A stretch of 64,000 nucleotides of DNA from Bacteroidales bacterium (GTDB lineage: Bacteria > Bacteroidota > Bacteroidia > Bacteroidales > UBA12077). The position numbers were made by a program, and so were the translations under genes. The stretch is from positions 1-64,000 of the forward strand of contig JAHOYT010000005.1 of NCBI GenBank assembly GCA_019038645.1, read 5' to 3'. A model generated the notes under the pieces. It saw nothing but the letters and a program-made list of their open reading frames with translations. It was not told the origin of the DNA and ran no database searches. Position 1 is the stretch's first letter. Every line of letters begins with the position of its first letter. Below are positions 18,489 to 27,835 of this stretch, in pieces.

Positions 18489-19331
18489 TTAAATAGCTTT
18501 TAAGCTCATATCCAAACTTTTTATCTGATGTGTTAAGGCGCCAACTGAAATATAATCTACTCCACATTTGGCATATTCACGAATTGTTTCCAATGTAATT
18601 CCACCGGATGATTCTGTTTCGTATTTTTTGTTAATTAGTTTTACGGCATGGCGTGTATCATCATAACTGAAATTGTCCAGCATTATTCTGTGTATGTTTC
18701 CTGATTTTAATATTTCTTTTACTTCTTCGATATTTCTTGCTTCAATTTCAATTTTTATTTTTTTACCGGTAAGGTGTAAATATTCGTTTGCTTTTTTAAT
18801 AGCAGGCTCAATGCCACCAGCATAATCAATATGATTATCTTTTAACATTATCATATCGTAAAGACCCATTCTGTGATTTTCTCCTCCTCCGAATTTTACA
18901 GCAAGTTTTTCGAAATACCGCATTCCGGGTGTTGTTTTTCGTGTGTCGAGTATTTTTGCTTTTGTTCCCGTTAATTTTTTAGCATATTCTCTTGTAGTAG
19001 TAGCAATACCACTCATTCTTTGCATAATATTTAATACCAATCTTTCAGCCTGAAGTATTGAATGCGTTTTTCCGTCAACTATAAAAACTATATCACCAGG
19101 ATATATTTCATTTCCATCAATAATATATTGTTCAAATCTTAGTGTAGGATCAATATTACTGAATACTTGTTTGGCAATTTCAACTCCGGCAAGAATACCA
19201 TTCTGTTTAATAAGTAATCTGGCTTTCCCTTTCGACTCCTTTGGGATACATGAAAGTGACGAATGATCACCATCGCCCAGATCTTCTTCTATTGCAATCT
19301 TAATAAGTTCTTCAGAAATTTTATCAGTCAT
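18489..19331 (-). CDS. nadC: Nicotinate-nucleotide pyrophosphorylase (carboxylating)
   Basis: Makes nicotinate mononucleotide from quinolinate and PRPP in de novo NAD synthesis. Signature regions are EDLGDGDHSS near the N-terminus, TRKTTPGMRYFEK, the GGGENHRMGL loop with its quinolinate-binding residues, and IEIEARN. The 280 residues are full length. The start overlaps the end of the DUF4783 gene by 8 bases, implying coupled translation. nadA and nadB are not in the window. Confidence 0.95.
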   Translation of the reverse strand: MTDKISEELIKIAIEEDLGDGDHSSLSCIPKESKGKARLLIKQNGILAGVEIAKQVFSNIDPTLRFEQYIIDGNEIYPGDIVFIVDGKTHSILQAERLVLNIMQRMSGIATTTREYAKKLTGTKAKILDTRKTTPGMRYFEKLAVKFGGGENHRMGLYDMIMLKDNHIDYAGGIEPAIKKANEYLHLTGKKIKIEIEARNIEEVKEILKSGNIHRIMLDNFSYDDTRHAVKLINKKYETESSGGITLETIREYAKCGVDYISVGALTHQIKSLDMSLKAI

Positions 19332-19731
19332 TTTCAGTTTCTATTCTGAGTTGATGAATGAACGGTTTGTCATTTTTTACTTTAATAAGGATATATACGC
19401 GGAAAGTGCCATTAAAAGTAACCAGTTTACCTATTGCATATAAAGATTCTTCTTTTCCGCCCTGATGTATGAATTCAAAACTTTTTGGATAATGATCAGT
19501 AAAAAAATTGTCCACTATTTGTTGAGCCTGAACGTTACTGTAAACATCTTCTTTTTCGAGTATTACAAGCTCAATTGTATTATTAAAATAACGGGCAAGT
19601 TCTTCCGCGCTACCTACTTTAAATGCAATAGCAATATCTTTTGGGATTTCCTGACTAAGAGAGAATGATCCCAGATTAAATATAAATGAGAATATGATTA
19701 TTAATGGGAACGCCTTTTTTAAGGTTTTCAT
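19324..19731 (-). CDS. Secreted DUF4783 protein
   Basis: Small exported protein with a signal peptide ending near residue 27 (SFSLSQE). The remainder (about 105 residues) looks like a compact alpha+beta cone, with ELARYFNNTIELVI and VDNFFTDHYPKSFEFIHQGG, as in DUF4783, and may resemble NTF2-like folds. Function unknown. It is the first gene of the run DUF4783-nadC-YihY-pdxH and is divergent from rlmH, an order I recognise as common in Bacteroidetes. Confidence 0.82.
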   Translation of the reverse strand: MKTLKKAFPLIIIFSFIFNLGSFSLSQEIPKDIAIAFKVGSAEELARYFNNTIELVILEKEDVYSNVQAQQIVDNFFTDHYPKSFEFIHQGGKEESLYAIGKLVTFNGTFRVYILIKVKNDKPFIHQLRIETEND

Positions 19732-19747
19732 TTCAAATCTTCTTAAG

Positions 19748-19769
19748 TTTGCGATATATGTGTCGCAAA
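19748..19769. promoter_or_regulatory. Inverted repeat between DUF4783 and rlmH
   Basis: TTTGCGA (19748-19754) and TCGCAAA (19763-19769) are perfect inverted copies separated by eight bases. The site is 17 bases upstream of the DUF4783 ATG in a divergent intergenic region. It has operator-like geometry, but no regulator is suggested by the neighbours, and it could also form a weak hairpin. Confidence 0.35.
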
Positions 19770-19862
19770 AATCAAACCATAAATTATGCCAGAAACAATA
19801 ATTATGGCATTTAATTTGGGGAAATTATAAAAAATTGCTGAATAAAAAAACTGAATTTAAAT

Positions 19863-20336
19863 ATGAAAGTTAAACTTCTTTTAACCGGAAAAACAAATTC
19901 GGATTACCTGAAAGCCGGAATTGATGATTATGCTAAAAGACTTAAACATTATTTGCCTTTTGAAATGGTTATTATTTCTGAACTAAAAAATAACAGGAAA
20001 ATGTCTGAGGTTCAGCAAAAAAAGAAAGAAGGTGAATTAATTATGGCACAAATAAATTCACCGGATTTTGTTGTGCTTCTTGATGAAAATGGCAGCGGAT
20101 TTGCATCTGTTGAATTTTCAGAATTTATTAGAAAAAAAATGATTTCAGGTTTAAAAAGCATGGTTTTTGTAATTGGAGGACCGTACGGTTTCTCCGATGA
20201 AATGTACAAACGGTCTGATTTTAATATTTCATTATCAAAAATGACTTTTTCGCATCAGATGGTTAGGTTAATTTTTGTTGAGCAATTTTACCGTGCAATG
20301 ACAATATTAAAGGGAGAACCATATCATCACAAATAA
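19863..20336 (+). CDS. rlmH: 23S rRNA pseudouridine(1915)-N3-methyltransferase
   Basis: SPOUT methyltransferase that methylates pseudouridine 1915 in helix 69 of 23S rRNA in assembled ribosomes. The C-terminal knot is clear: FVIGGPYGFSDE, LSLSKMTFSHQMVRLIFVEQ-type sequence and the final GEPYHHK, which is nearly invariant in RlmH. The 157 residues are exactly typical. It is the first rightward gene after the divergent DUF4783 promoter region, followed after 62 bases by the large histidine kinase gene. Confidence 0.96.
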   Translation: MKVKLLLTGKTNSDYLKAGIDDYAKRLKHYLPFEMVIISELKNNRKMSEVQQKKKEGELIMAQINSPDFVVLLDENGSGFASVEFSEFIRKKMISGLKSMVFVIGGPYGFSDEMYKRSDFNISLSKMTFSHQMVRLIFVEQFYRAMTILKGEPYHHK

Positions 20337-20398
20337 AGTATAAATCTAAATAAAATTATTACATTGTATTTTTAAAAAGTTCAAAGAATAAGAAGTTT

Positions 20399-23300
20399 AT
20401 GAGATTCGTAAATAGTTTACTTCGAAATAAATATATAATAGGATTGATATTTTTTATTATTCTGGCTTTTATTTTTGAAAGAAATATAAGATTTCAGCCT
20501 GATGAAAATAATGAATTTGAAAATGTACAGCAGTTAATAATTAATAAAACGAAAAAAGTCGACCTGATTCTAAAAAAAATAGAGTCAGCGCTTGATACAG
20601 TAACTCTTAATGATTTAATGTCTGATCAGGAGTTTGCCAAAAATGATTTATTTGAAAAAGAAGGGATAGTATTTCTGGGATATTCGGGAGATTCATTGTG
20701 TTTTTGGACTGATAATTCAATTCCTGTTGGGAACTATGCAGTTGACAAACTTTTATATAATAACGTTGAAAAGCTTAAAAATGGATGGTACATTATAAGA
20801 CAGAATAATATAGATGATTATAAGCTATTTGGATTAATTCTGATTAAAAATGAATATACGTATCAGAATGAATTTATAAGAAATGATTTTTTTCATGAAT
20901 ATGAAATTGATATACCAGTATCGGTAGTGCATGATGAAAATGTGGGTTATACAATAAAAGACTGGAATAATGAATATTTGTTCTCCTTAAAATTGAAGTC
21001 AAGTTTTGTATATAATTCAACAAGAGTTATAACTTCATCTGTTTTTTATTTTTTAGCATTAATTTTATTGTTCTTCCTTTTTAAAGGATACATTAAAAAC
21101 AGAAGAATACTTCTTTCGAAAAATTTATTGCTGGTTGGATTAGCGGTTTTATTAATACTGTTAAGGTACTTTATGATGGAATATAATTTTCCCGGCGTAT
21201 TTAGGAGATTAGAATTGTTTCAGCCCCATCATTTTGCCATATCTTTTATACCTTCTCTTGGAGACCTTTTATTACATTCTTTATTTATCTTTTTTTTCTT
21301 TTCTGTTTTCTACACTGAATTCAAAATAAAAGTACCGGAAAATAAAATTTATAAGAATCTGCTTTTGTCTTTATTTATTGTTTTTTCAATTGCTCTTTTT
21401 GTTAGTATTCACTTTTTTTTCGGGAGCCTGATATTACATTCAAGCATCTCTTTTGAAGGATACAGGTTTTTTGATTTATCTGTGTACAGTTTGTTTGGAT
21501 TTATAATAATTGTTTTATTACTGTCTTCATTATTTTTATTAATTGACAGAATCTTGAAAATTGTCAGAGAAGACGTTTCTTTTAATAATCTTATAATTCT
21601 CTTTATCTCTGTATCTATATTAGCAGTTTTTCTAAGTAAAGTTTTCTCTGTAGATATCGATATTTTCTCTTTAGCTTTTTTCCCGTTAATTGTCCTTTAT
21701 ATTTCCTATATAAGGATTTATAAGAAATCATACAGTTATCCGGTCCGAATTATTATTTTGTTAATTTTTGCTTTGTATTCGGTTGCTTTTATAACATTAA
21801 CAAGTGGGAAAAAGGATAAGGAAACAAAAAAGGTGCTTGCTGTAAATCTTGCTAACGAGCATGACCAGATTGCAGAAATGCTACTTGAAGGCCTGGAAAG
21901 TGATATTGAAAATGATACTATTGTAAGAGATTTATTAACATGGGATTTGCAAAACGCAGGAGCCATTCTCGAGCATTTGCAGATGACATATTTTAGTGGA
22001 TATTTTAGAAAATACGATTTGAAAATTTCTTTCTGTAATCCCAATGATGATTTAACACTTAATTTAGAGAATAGTACCGAAATAGTTCATTGTTATTCGT
22101 TTTTTGAAGACTTGTTCCGCACGGACGGAACTCAATTAGAAAATAGCAGATTTTATTTTCTGGATAATCTTGGAGGGCAAATCAGATATCTTGGGCAGTT
22201 TGTTTACGAAAAACCAGATTGGGATTATGAAGTTTCATTATTTATTTATATCGATTCAAAACTAGTTAGTCAGGAATTGGGATATCCTGAATTGTTACTG
22301 GATAGACGAATGGCTGGTTCAGGTATTTTAAGCGATTATTCATACGCTAAATATAAAAACTCTGAATTAATTACCAGATCCGGAGCATTTTCTTATCAAT
22401 TGAGATCTCCGGAAAGCTGGCAGTCTTCAGAGGAGTTCAGCTTTACCAACGATCAGGATTATGAGCATTTAATATATCAAATCGACGAAACAACATCAAT
22501 TGTTATTAGTAGCTCAAAACTTAGATTTGTTGATATACTGGCTTTTTTCTCATACATTTTTGTTTTCTATTATATAATTTATACAGTTGTTTTATTCTTG
22601 TTTAATTTTCCTGATAACATTAAAGGTTTTAAATACGATTTTAAGAATAAGATTAAATTTTCAATGATAGGAGTTTTATTATTATCCTTAATAATTGTTG
22701 GTTCCGGAACTATATATTATAACATAAATCAGTTTGAACGAAATCTTTACGAAAGTATTGGTGAGAAAATTCAGTCGGTATTGGTTGAAATAGAACATAA
22801 GTTAGGCGGTGAATTTGAATTGACTGATGATTATTCTGATTATCTGACTTATCTGTTAACCAAGTTTTCAACCGTTTTTTATATTGATATTAATTTGTAT
22901 GATGTAAATGGGAATTTGCTTGCTTCTTCAAGACCGCAGTTGTTTGAAAAAGGTCTGATGGGAAATAAAATGAATATCGATGCATACCGGCAAATGGTTA
23001 TAAAAAGAAGTGGGAAATACATTCATAAAGAATCCATAGGAAAACTAAGCTATTATTCTGCTTACGTCCCTTTTACTAATGATGATAATGAGTTATTAGC
23101 ATATCTTAATTTACCTTATTTTACAAAACAAAGTGCTCTAAAAAAGGAAATTTACACAATTGTAGTAGCGGTAGTTAACATTTATTTCTTTTTAATTCTG
23201 TTATCAATAATTGTGGCAATATTCGTGTCAAACAATATTACCAGACCTTTACAATTAATTCAGGAGCGTTTCAGAGCAATTGATTTGGGAAAAACAAATG

Positions 23301-24088
23301 AGCCAATTGCCTATACCAGTCGTGACGAAATAGGGAGCCTTATTAATGAATATAACAGGATGGTAAGCGAACTTACCGAAAATGCAGAAAAACTTGCTAA
23401 GTCTGAACGAGAAACAGCCTGGCGTGAAATGGCAAAACAAATTGCACATGAAATTAAAAATCCGCTTACTCCTATGAAACTTTCTGTGCAGTACTTGCAA
23501 AAAGCCTGGAAAGACGAAATTCCTGATTTCGATAAACGCCTTGAAAAGTTTTCAAATTCTCTTATAAGCCAGATTAACAACCTTTCAAGTATAGCAACGG
23601 AATTCTCAAATTTTGCAAAAATGCCGGGAGCAAGAGCCGAAGAGGTTAATTTAATTTCTAAACTGAATGATTCTGTTAATTTGCTTGAGAGTACCGGAAA
23701 TGTAAAGTTTATAAAAGATTTTCAGGGACAAAAAGAATTGTATGTTTATGCCGATAAAGAACAATTACTTATTGTGTTTAGTAACCTTATACAGAATGGT
23801 ATACAGGCCGTTGCCAAAGAGGATAAGGCCGAAATAACAATAAAAGCTGAAAAAACAGAGGAATACGTAAAAGTTACTGTTGAAGATAATGGCAAAGGAA
23901 TCCCCGATGAATTAAAGGACAAATTGTTTATTCCTAATTTCACCACAAAAACAAGCGGAATGGGGCTTGGGCTTGCTATTGTGAAAAATATTGTTGTAAA
24001 TGCCGGTGGTGATATATGGTACGAAACAGAATTAAACAAAGGCACTTCGTTTTTTGTTACTTTCCCTTTATATAAACAATCAGAATAA
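20399..24088 (+). CDS. Large multi-membrane NtrY-like sensor histidine kinase
   Basis: Membrane sensor kinase of 1229 residues, far longer than typical NtrY proteins. The N-terminal half has about eight to ten hydrophobic segments (near 13-30 and between 205 and 465), an extracytoplasmic domain at about 470-715, more segments near 720-780, a second external domain to about 910, and a last membrane segment near 915-938. Then come HAMP (about 944-995), HisKA with phosphoacceptor His near 1017 (AHEIKNPLTPMK) and HATPase_c with NLIQNGIQAV, GKGIPD and GMGLGLAIVK. No response regulator gene is adjacent. The signal sensed is unknown. Confidence 0.9.
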   Translation: MRFVNSLLRNKYIIGLIFFIILAFIFERNIRFQPDENNEFENVQQLIINKTKKVDLILKKIESALDTVTLNDLMSDQEFAKNDLFEKEGIVFLGYSGDSLCFWTDNSIPVGNYAVDKLLYNNVEKLKNGWYIIRQNNIDDYKLFGLILIKNEYTYQNEFIRNDFFHEYEIDIPVSVVHDENVGYTIKDWNNEYLFSLKLKSSFVYNSTRVITSSVFYFLALILLFFLFKGYIKNRRILLSKNLLLVGLAVLLILLRYFMMEYNFPGVFRRLELFQPHHFAISFIPSLGDLLLHSLFIFFFFSVFYTEFKIKVPENKIYKNLLLSLFIVFSIALFVSIHFFFGSLILHSSISFEGYRFFDLSVYSLFGFIIIVLLLSSLFLLIDRILKIVREDVSFNNLIILFISVSILAVFLSKVFSVDIDIFSLAFFPLIVLYISYIRIYKKSYSYPVRIIILLIFALYSVAFITLTSGKKDKETKKVLAVNLANEHDQIAEMLLEGLESDIENDTIVRDLLTWDLQNAGAILEHLQMTYFSGYFRKYDLKISFCNPNDDLTLNLENSTEIVHCYSFFEDLFRTDGTQLENSRFYFLDNLGGQIRYLGQFVYEKPDWDYEVSLFIYIDSKLVSQELGYPELLLDRRMAGSGILSDYSYAKYKNSELITRSGAFSYQLRSPESWQSSEEFSFTNDQDYEHLIYQIDETTSIVISSSKLRFVDILAFFSYIFVFYYIIYTVVLFLFNFPDNIKGFKYDFKNKIKFSMIGVLLLSLIIVGSGTIYYNINQFERNLYESIGEKIQSVLVEIEHKLGGEFELTDDYSDYLTYLLTKFSTVFYIDINLYDVNGNLLASSRPQLFEKGLMGNKMNIDAYRQMVIKRSGKYIHKESIGKLSYYSAYVPFTNDDNELLAYLNLPYFTKQSALKKEIYTIVVAVVNIYFFLILLSIIVAIFVSNNITRPLQLIQERFRAIDLGKTNEPIAYTSRDEIGSLINEYNRMVSELTENAEKLAKSERETAWREMAKQIAHEIKNPLTPMKLSVQYLQKAWKDEIPDFDKRLEKFSNSLISQINNLSSIATEFSNFAKMPGARAEEVNLISKLNDSVNLLESTGNVKFIKDFQGQKELYVYADKEQLLIVFSNLIQNGIQAVAKEDKAEITIKAEKTEEYVKVTVEDNGKGIPDELKDKLFIPNFTTKTSGMGLGLAIVKNIVVNAGGDIWYETELNKGTSFFVTFPLYKQSE

Positions 24089-24197
24089 TAATGGAAATTT
24101 GCTTGTTTTTGTTTTGAGTTAGTTTAACAGGTAATTCACTGATTTTTTTAGTTTTATTATTATTTCACAAAAAGGTATTACATTGATATAAAATATT

Positions 24198-24205
24198 TAT
24201 ATTTG
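24198..24205 (+). promoter_or_regulatory. -7 box for the type IX sorting-domain gene
   Basis: TATATTTG matches TAnnTTTG, 42 bases before the TTG start at 24248. A -33 element is not evident. Confidence 0.4.
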
Positions 24206-24247
24206 TTATATAAGAGCGTATTATAAGAAAATTTAAACTGTTGGATT

Positions 24248-27200
24248 TTGAAAAGAATTATTCTCTTTGCACTATTTATTGTTTTAACTCTGGCAACTGC
24301 AATTCAAAGTGTTGCTCAAACATCTATTTCAGACATAATTAATATTTATTCAGCTATTGACTCTGTTTATCCTTCAAAAGACACACTTGAAATAGCCAGT
24401 ACCACAGGATTTGGTGGTGGTGATACCGTTATGATATATCAGATGAAAGGAGCTGAAGTTGATTTAAGTCCTTCGCCAAGCAACATGCATCTTTGGGGAA
24501 GAGTTAAATCTACTGCTGCGATGAACAATACAGGTAAATATGAAATTATATTAATTAAGAAAATAATTGACGGAAATAAAATATTGTTAAAGGTTCCGTT
24601 GGATAAATCTTATGATGTTGATCAGCCAATGCAAATAATAAGAGTACCTTCCTATAAAAGTGCAAGTGTTGATGCGACCCTAACATGTAAAGCATGGGAT
24701 CGTGATCGTATTGATGGAACAGGTGGTGTATTAGCTTTAATGGTGAGCGATACTTTGTTTATGAATGCAGATATTGATGTTTCCGGTAAAGGCTTTTGGG
24801 GAGCAGTACCGTATGAAATAGAAGGCCTATGTGCTTCAACAGATTCTGCATTATATGCGTCATATTATTTTAGTGAAAATGCTGATACTGTCAGTGCTGG
24901 TTATAAAGGTGAAGGAATTACAAAATTTGATACAAGCTATCGAAGAGGAAAAGGTCGTTGGGCTACTGGTGGTGGTGGTGGTAACGGACGTTATTCAGGC
25001 GGCGGTGGAGGCGGCTATATGAATTCCGGGGGTATGGGAGGTGCTGAAGACACAACAGAATGTCTTAAAACTTACCTTAGGGATTCCTTAGCCTATGGTT
25101 TAGGAGGCGACAGGGGTTTTGGGTTTGTTGGCGGCTACGTTTTTTTAATCAATGATAGTACTTTATTGATGGGAGGAGGAGGAGGTTCTGGTACTTTCAA
25201 TGGCCCGCTAACAGCAAGCAATGGGGGTAATGGTGGCGGAATAGTGATATTAATGGTAAAAAATCTGAAAACAAGTGGTTATGAAATTAAAGCGAATGGG
25301 GATAGTGCATTAGTAGCAACTGCTTCAGGAGGTGGTGGAGGAGCCGGAGGTTCTGTTGGGTTCGATGTGGATACTGTTGTTGGAGATGTTGATATTTCTG
25401 TTGTAGGAGGTCACGGGGGTAATGCACAGTATTTTGGGCAGTCGGGACCAGGTGGTGGAGGAAGCGGAGGTATTGTTTTGTTTAGAGAATTAAAACCATC
25501 AAATGTTGATTCTTATTATAATGGTGGCCAAAGTGGTCTTGTGCAGGAATTTTTACCCGGCACGAGTATAAGCTTTGATGCTGAGACTGGTGGCCCCGGG
25601 AAATTTACAAATAATTATGATGTACCATTAACCGGGTTCCTTTTTAATTATATATTAGATCATCAAACGATTTGTTTTGGAGATGTTCCTGAAATACTTC
25701 GTGGATCCAATCCGCGTGGTGGAGATGGAAACTTTATATATAAATGGCAAAAAAGTGCTGATAACACAAGCTGGATTGATGCTGATGGTGTAATTAATTC
25801 AAGAGATTACCAGGCACCGGCATTAACTGATACAATATTTTATAGAAGAGTTGTGACTTCTGCAGAAATAGCAGATACAAGTTATTCTATAAAAATAGAT
25901 GTTCAATTAGCAATTGACAACAATCAGATTTTTGGTGACGATTTAATAATATGTATAGATAATGAAGGAGATACAATAACCGGAACAACTGTAATTTTGG
26001 GAGGTGATAATTCAAATTATTATTACAACTGGCAGCTAAAAACGGATTCTGAAGATTGGAATACAGTTGCAGCACTTGAAGACACCGTTTTTCTGCCGGG
26101 AATAATAACAGATACATCTTATGTTCGCCGAATTGTATCTTCCGGTGCTTGCTATGATACAACCGCTAATATCGAAATTATTGGATTACCTTTAATTTCA
26201 AATAATATTCTTGATCCTGATCAGGAAATTTGTTATGATGAGGTTCCGGTTTTAATTGCAGGAAACTTACCTTCCAATGGAGATGGTAGTTATACATACC
26301 AGTGGCAGCACAGGACAAATATTACCACATGGAGTGATATTCCCGGAGCAAATAATCAGAATTATCAGCCACCGGCATTAACTGACACAACTTATTATAA
26401 GCGATTTGTATATTCAGATGATTGTGAGGACGAAAGCCCCGTACATACCGTAGTAGTATTACTTCCGGTATTTAATGATTATATAATTACAGGAACTCCA
26501 CTTGATAATTGTTATGGAACTCAGGCAGATATAAACGGATCTTTACCAACAGGAGGAAATAATTTTTATGCTTATAAGTGGCAGGAAAGCATTGATAATG
26601 TTATTTGGTCTGATATTGTAGCAAATTCAGAAAATGAGGATTATCAATCGGTTTCATTAACCAGTAAAGTTTATTTCAGAAGACATGTAAATTCAGGTGC
26701 CTGTGAAAGTTATACTGACACCTTAGAAATAAATATACTGGATTTACCTATAGCAACCATTGCCGATTTTGAAGATACTATTTGCAGTGGAGAGGAAGTA
26801 ATTCTGGATTTTGATATTAGCTCCGGTCAACAACCCTATTCGTTAGTTTATAATAACGGAGTGGATGATTTTACAGAGAACGCATTAATTTCCGGCTTGA
26901 ATAATATTTCGATTAATCCTGTATCAGTTCTTACAGAATGGATTTTTAATTATACCGTTGCGTCTGTGCTTGATGTCAATGGATGTGAAGCTACGGACAT
27001 GACAGGTCAAACAATTATAACAACATATGGTAATCCTGAAAGTAATGCCGGTCCCGATGAAGAAAATTGTTCACTAAATTATAATTTAAAAGCAGTAGCT
27101 ACTTTAGGCTCCGGGGTTTGGTCTCAGATTTCAGGTGAAGGAATAACAAGCTTTGGGGATAAATCAAAAGCAAATTCTGATATTGTTGTAGATACAGCCG

Positions 27201-27835
27201 GAGAATATTCTTACCGATGGAAAGAAATTAATTGGCAATGCCAAGATTCTGCCGATGTAAATCTTACTTTTTATGACTCCGTGGCAAATGTGTTTGCAGG
27301 CGGTGATACATCCTTGTTTTTTATTGATAATGTCGAATTAAGCGGATCTTATTATAATCCGGATAATATTGTGCCTGTTGAATCAACATGGGAATTTATT
27401 CAGGGAGATGGAACAATAGAAAATGAAAATAATTTAGTTACAAATATTGCGGACCTGTTTGATGTTGCTAATATTGGTATAATAGTTCAGTGGACAGTTT
27501 CAAAAGGTGTTTGCGATGATAAAATAGATTCTGTAATAATTAATTTAAAGGAAATTTTTACGCCTTCTGGTTTTACTCCTAACGGAGATGGGTTGAATGA
27601 TTATCTGAAATTTAATGGTCTGGAAAATGCAGCAGAATATGAATTAATAATATATAATAGATGGGGAACCGAGGTTTACAGAAGAAAAGACAATTCAAAC
27701 AATGTTGAATGGGATGGAAAAAACAACAAAGGAAAAGATCTTCCGGAAGATACATATTATTATTTATTAATGGTTAAGGATAAAAAGGGTGCTTCAGAAA
27801 CGCATAAAGGGTTTATTGTTATTAAAAGAAGTTAA
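24248..27835 (+). CDS. Glycine-rich, Ig-repeat surface protein with type IX (type B) sorting domain
   Basis: Predicted exported, surface-attached protein of 1195 residues. It begins at TTG with a signal peptide ending near residue 24 (AIQSVAQ); no in-frame ATG could replace it. Residues about 240-410 contain four Gly-rich patches (such as GGGGGNGRYSGGGGGG). From about 468 to 830 there are four Ig-like repeats of about 90 residues with the pattern Y-x-WQ...W...YQxxxLTDTxYYRR, each with paired Cys. The last ~90 residues (GFTPNGDGLND, IYNRWGTEVY, WDGKNNKGK) are the gliding-motility-associated C-terminal domain that directs type IX secretion. The next gene, PorP/SprF, overlaps its stop codon by one base. 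Confidence 0.9.
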   Translation: MKRIILFALFIVLTLATAIQSVAQTSISDIINIYSAIDSVYPSKDTLEIASTTGFGGGDTVMIYQMKGAEVDLSPSPSNMHLWGRVKSTAAMNNTGKYEIILIKKIIDGNKILLKVPLDKSYDVDQPMQIIRVPSYKSASVDATLTCKAWDRDRIDGTGGVLALMVSDTLFMNADIDVSGKGFWGAVPYEIEGLCASTDSALYASYYFSENADTVSAGYKGEGITKFDTSYRRGKGRWATGGGGGNGRYSGGGGGGYMNSGGMGGAEDTTECLKTYLRDSLAYGLGGDRGFGFVGGYVFLINDSTLLMGGGGGSGTFNGPLTASNGGNGGGIVILMVKNLKTSGYEIKANGDSALVATASGGGGGAGGSVGFDVDTVVGDVDISVVGGHGGNAQYFGQSGPGGGGSGGIVLFRELKPSNVDSYYNGGQSGLVQEFLPGTSISFDAETGGPGKFTNNYDVPLTGFLFNYILDHQTICFGDVPEILRGSNPRGGDGNFIYKWQKSADNTSWIDADGVINSRDYQAPALTDTIFYRRVVTSAEIADTSYSIKIDVQLAIDNNQIFGDDLIICIDNEGDTITGTTVILGGDNSNYYYNWQLKTDSEDWNTVAALEDTVFLPGIITDTSYVRRIVSSGACYDTTANIEIIGLPLISNNILDPDQEICYDEVPVLIAGNLPSNGDGSYTYQWQHRTNITTWSDIPGANNQNYQPPALTDTTYYKRFVYSDDCEDESPVHTVVVLLPVFNDYIITGTPLDNCYGTQADINGSLPTGGNNFYAYKWQESIDNVIWSDIVANSENEDYQSVSLTSKVYFRRHVNSGACESYTDTLEINILDLPIATIADFEDTICSGEEVILDFDISSGQQPYSLVYNNGVDDFTENALISGLNNISINPVSVLTEWIFNYTVASVLDVNGCEATDMTGQTIITTYGNPESNAGPDEENCSLNYNLKAVATLGSGVWSQISGEGITSFGDKSKANSDIVVDTAGEYSYRWKEINWQCQDSADVNLTFYDSVANVFAGGDTSLFFIDNVELSGSYYNPDNIVPVESTWEFIQGDGTIENENNLVTNIADLFDVANIGIIVQWTVSKGVCDDKIDSVIINLKEIFTPSGFTPNGDGLNDYLKFNGLENAAEYELIIYNRWGTEVYRRKDNSNNVEWDGKNNKGKDLPEDTYYYLLMVKDKKGASETHKGFIVIKRS

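Noticed and set aside
24831-25022. 63-residue frame inside the type IX surface gene
   Set aside because: A shadow frame rich in Val and Ala that arises from the Gly codon runs of the real gene.
24966-25460. Glycine-codon runs as a tandem DNA repeat or CRISPR-like array
   Set aside because: The repeats are irregular in length and spacing and encode protein; there are no constant repeats with unique spacers.
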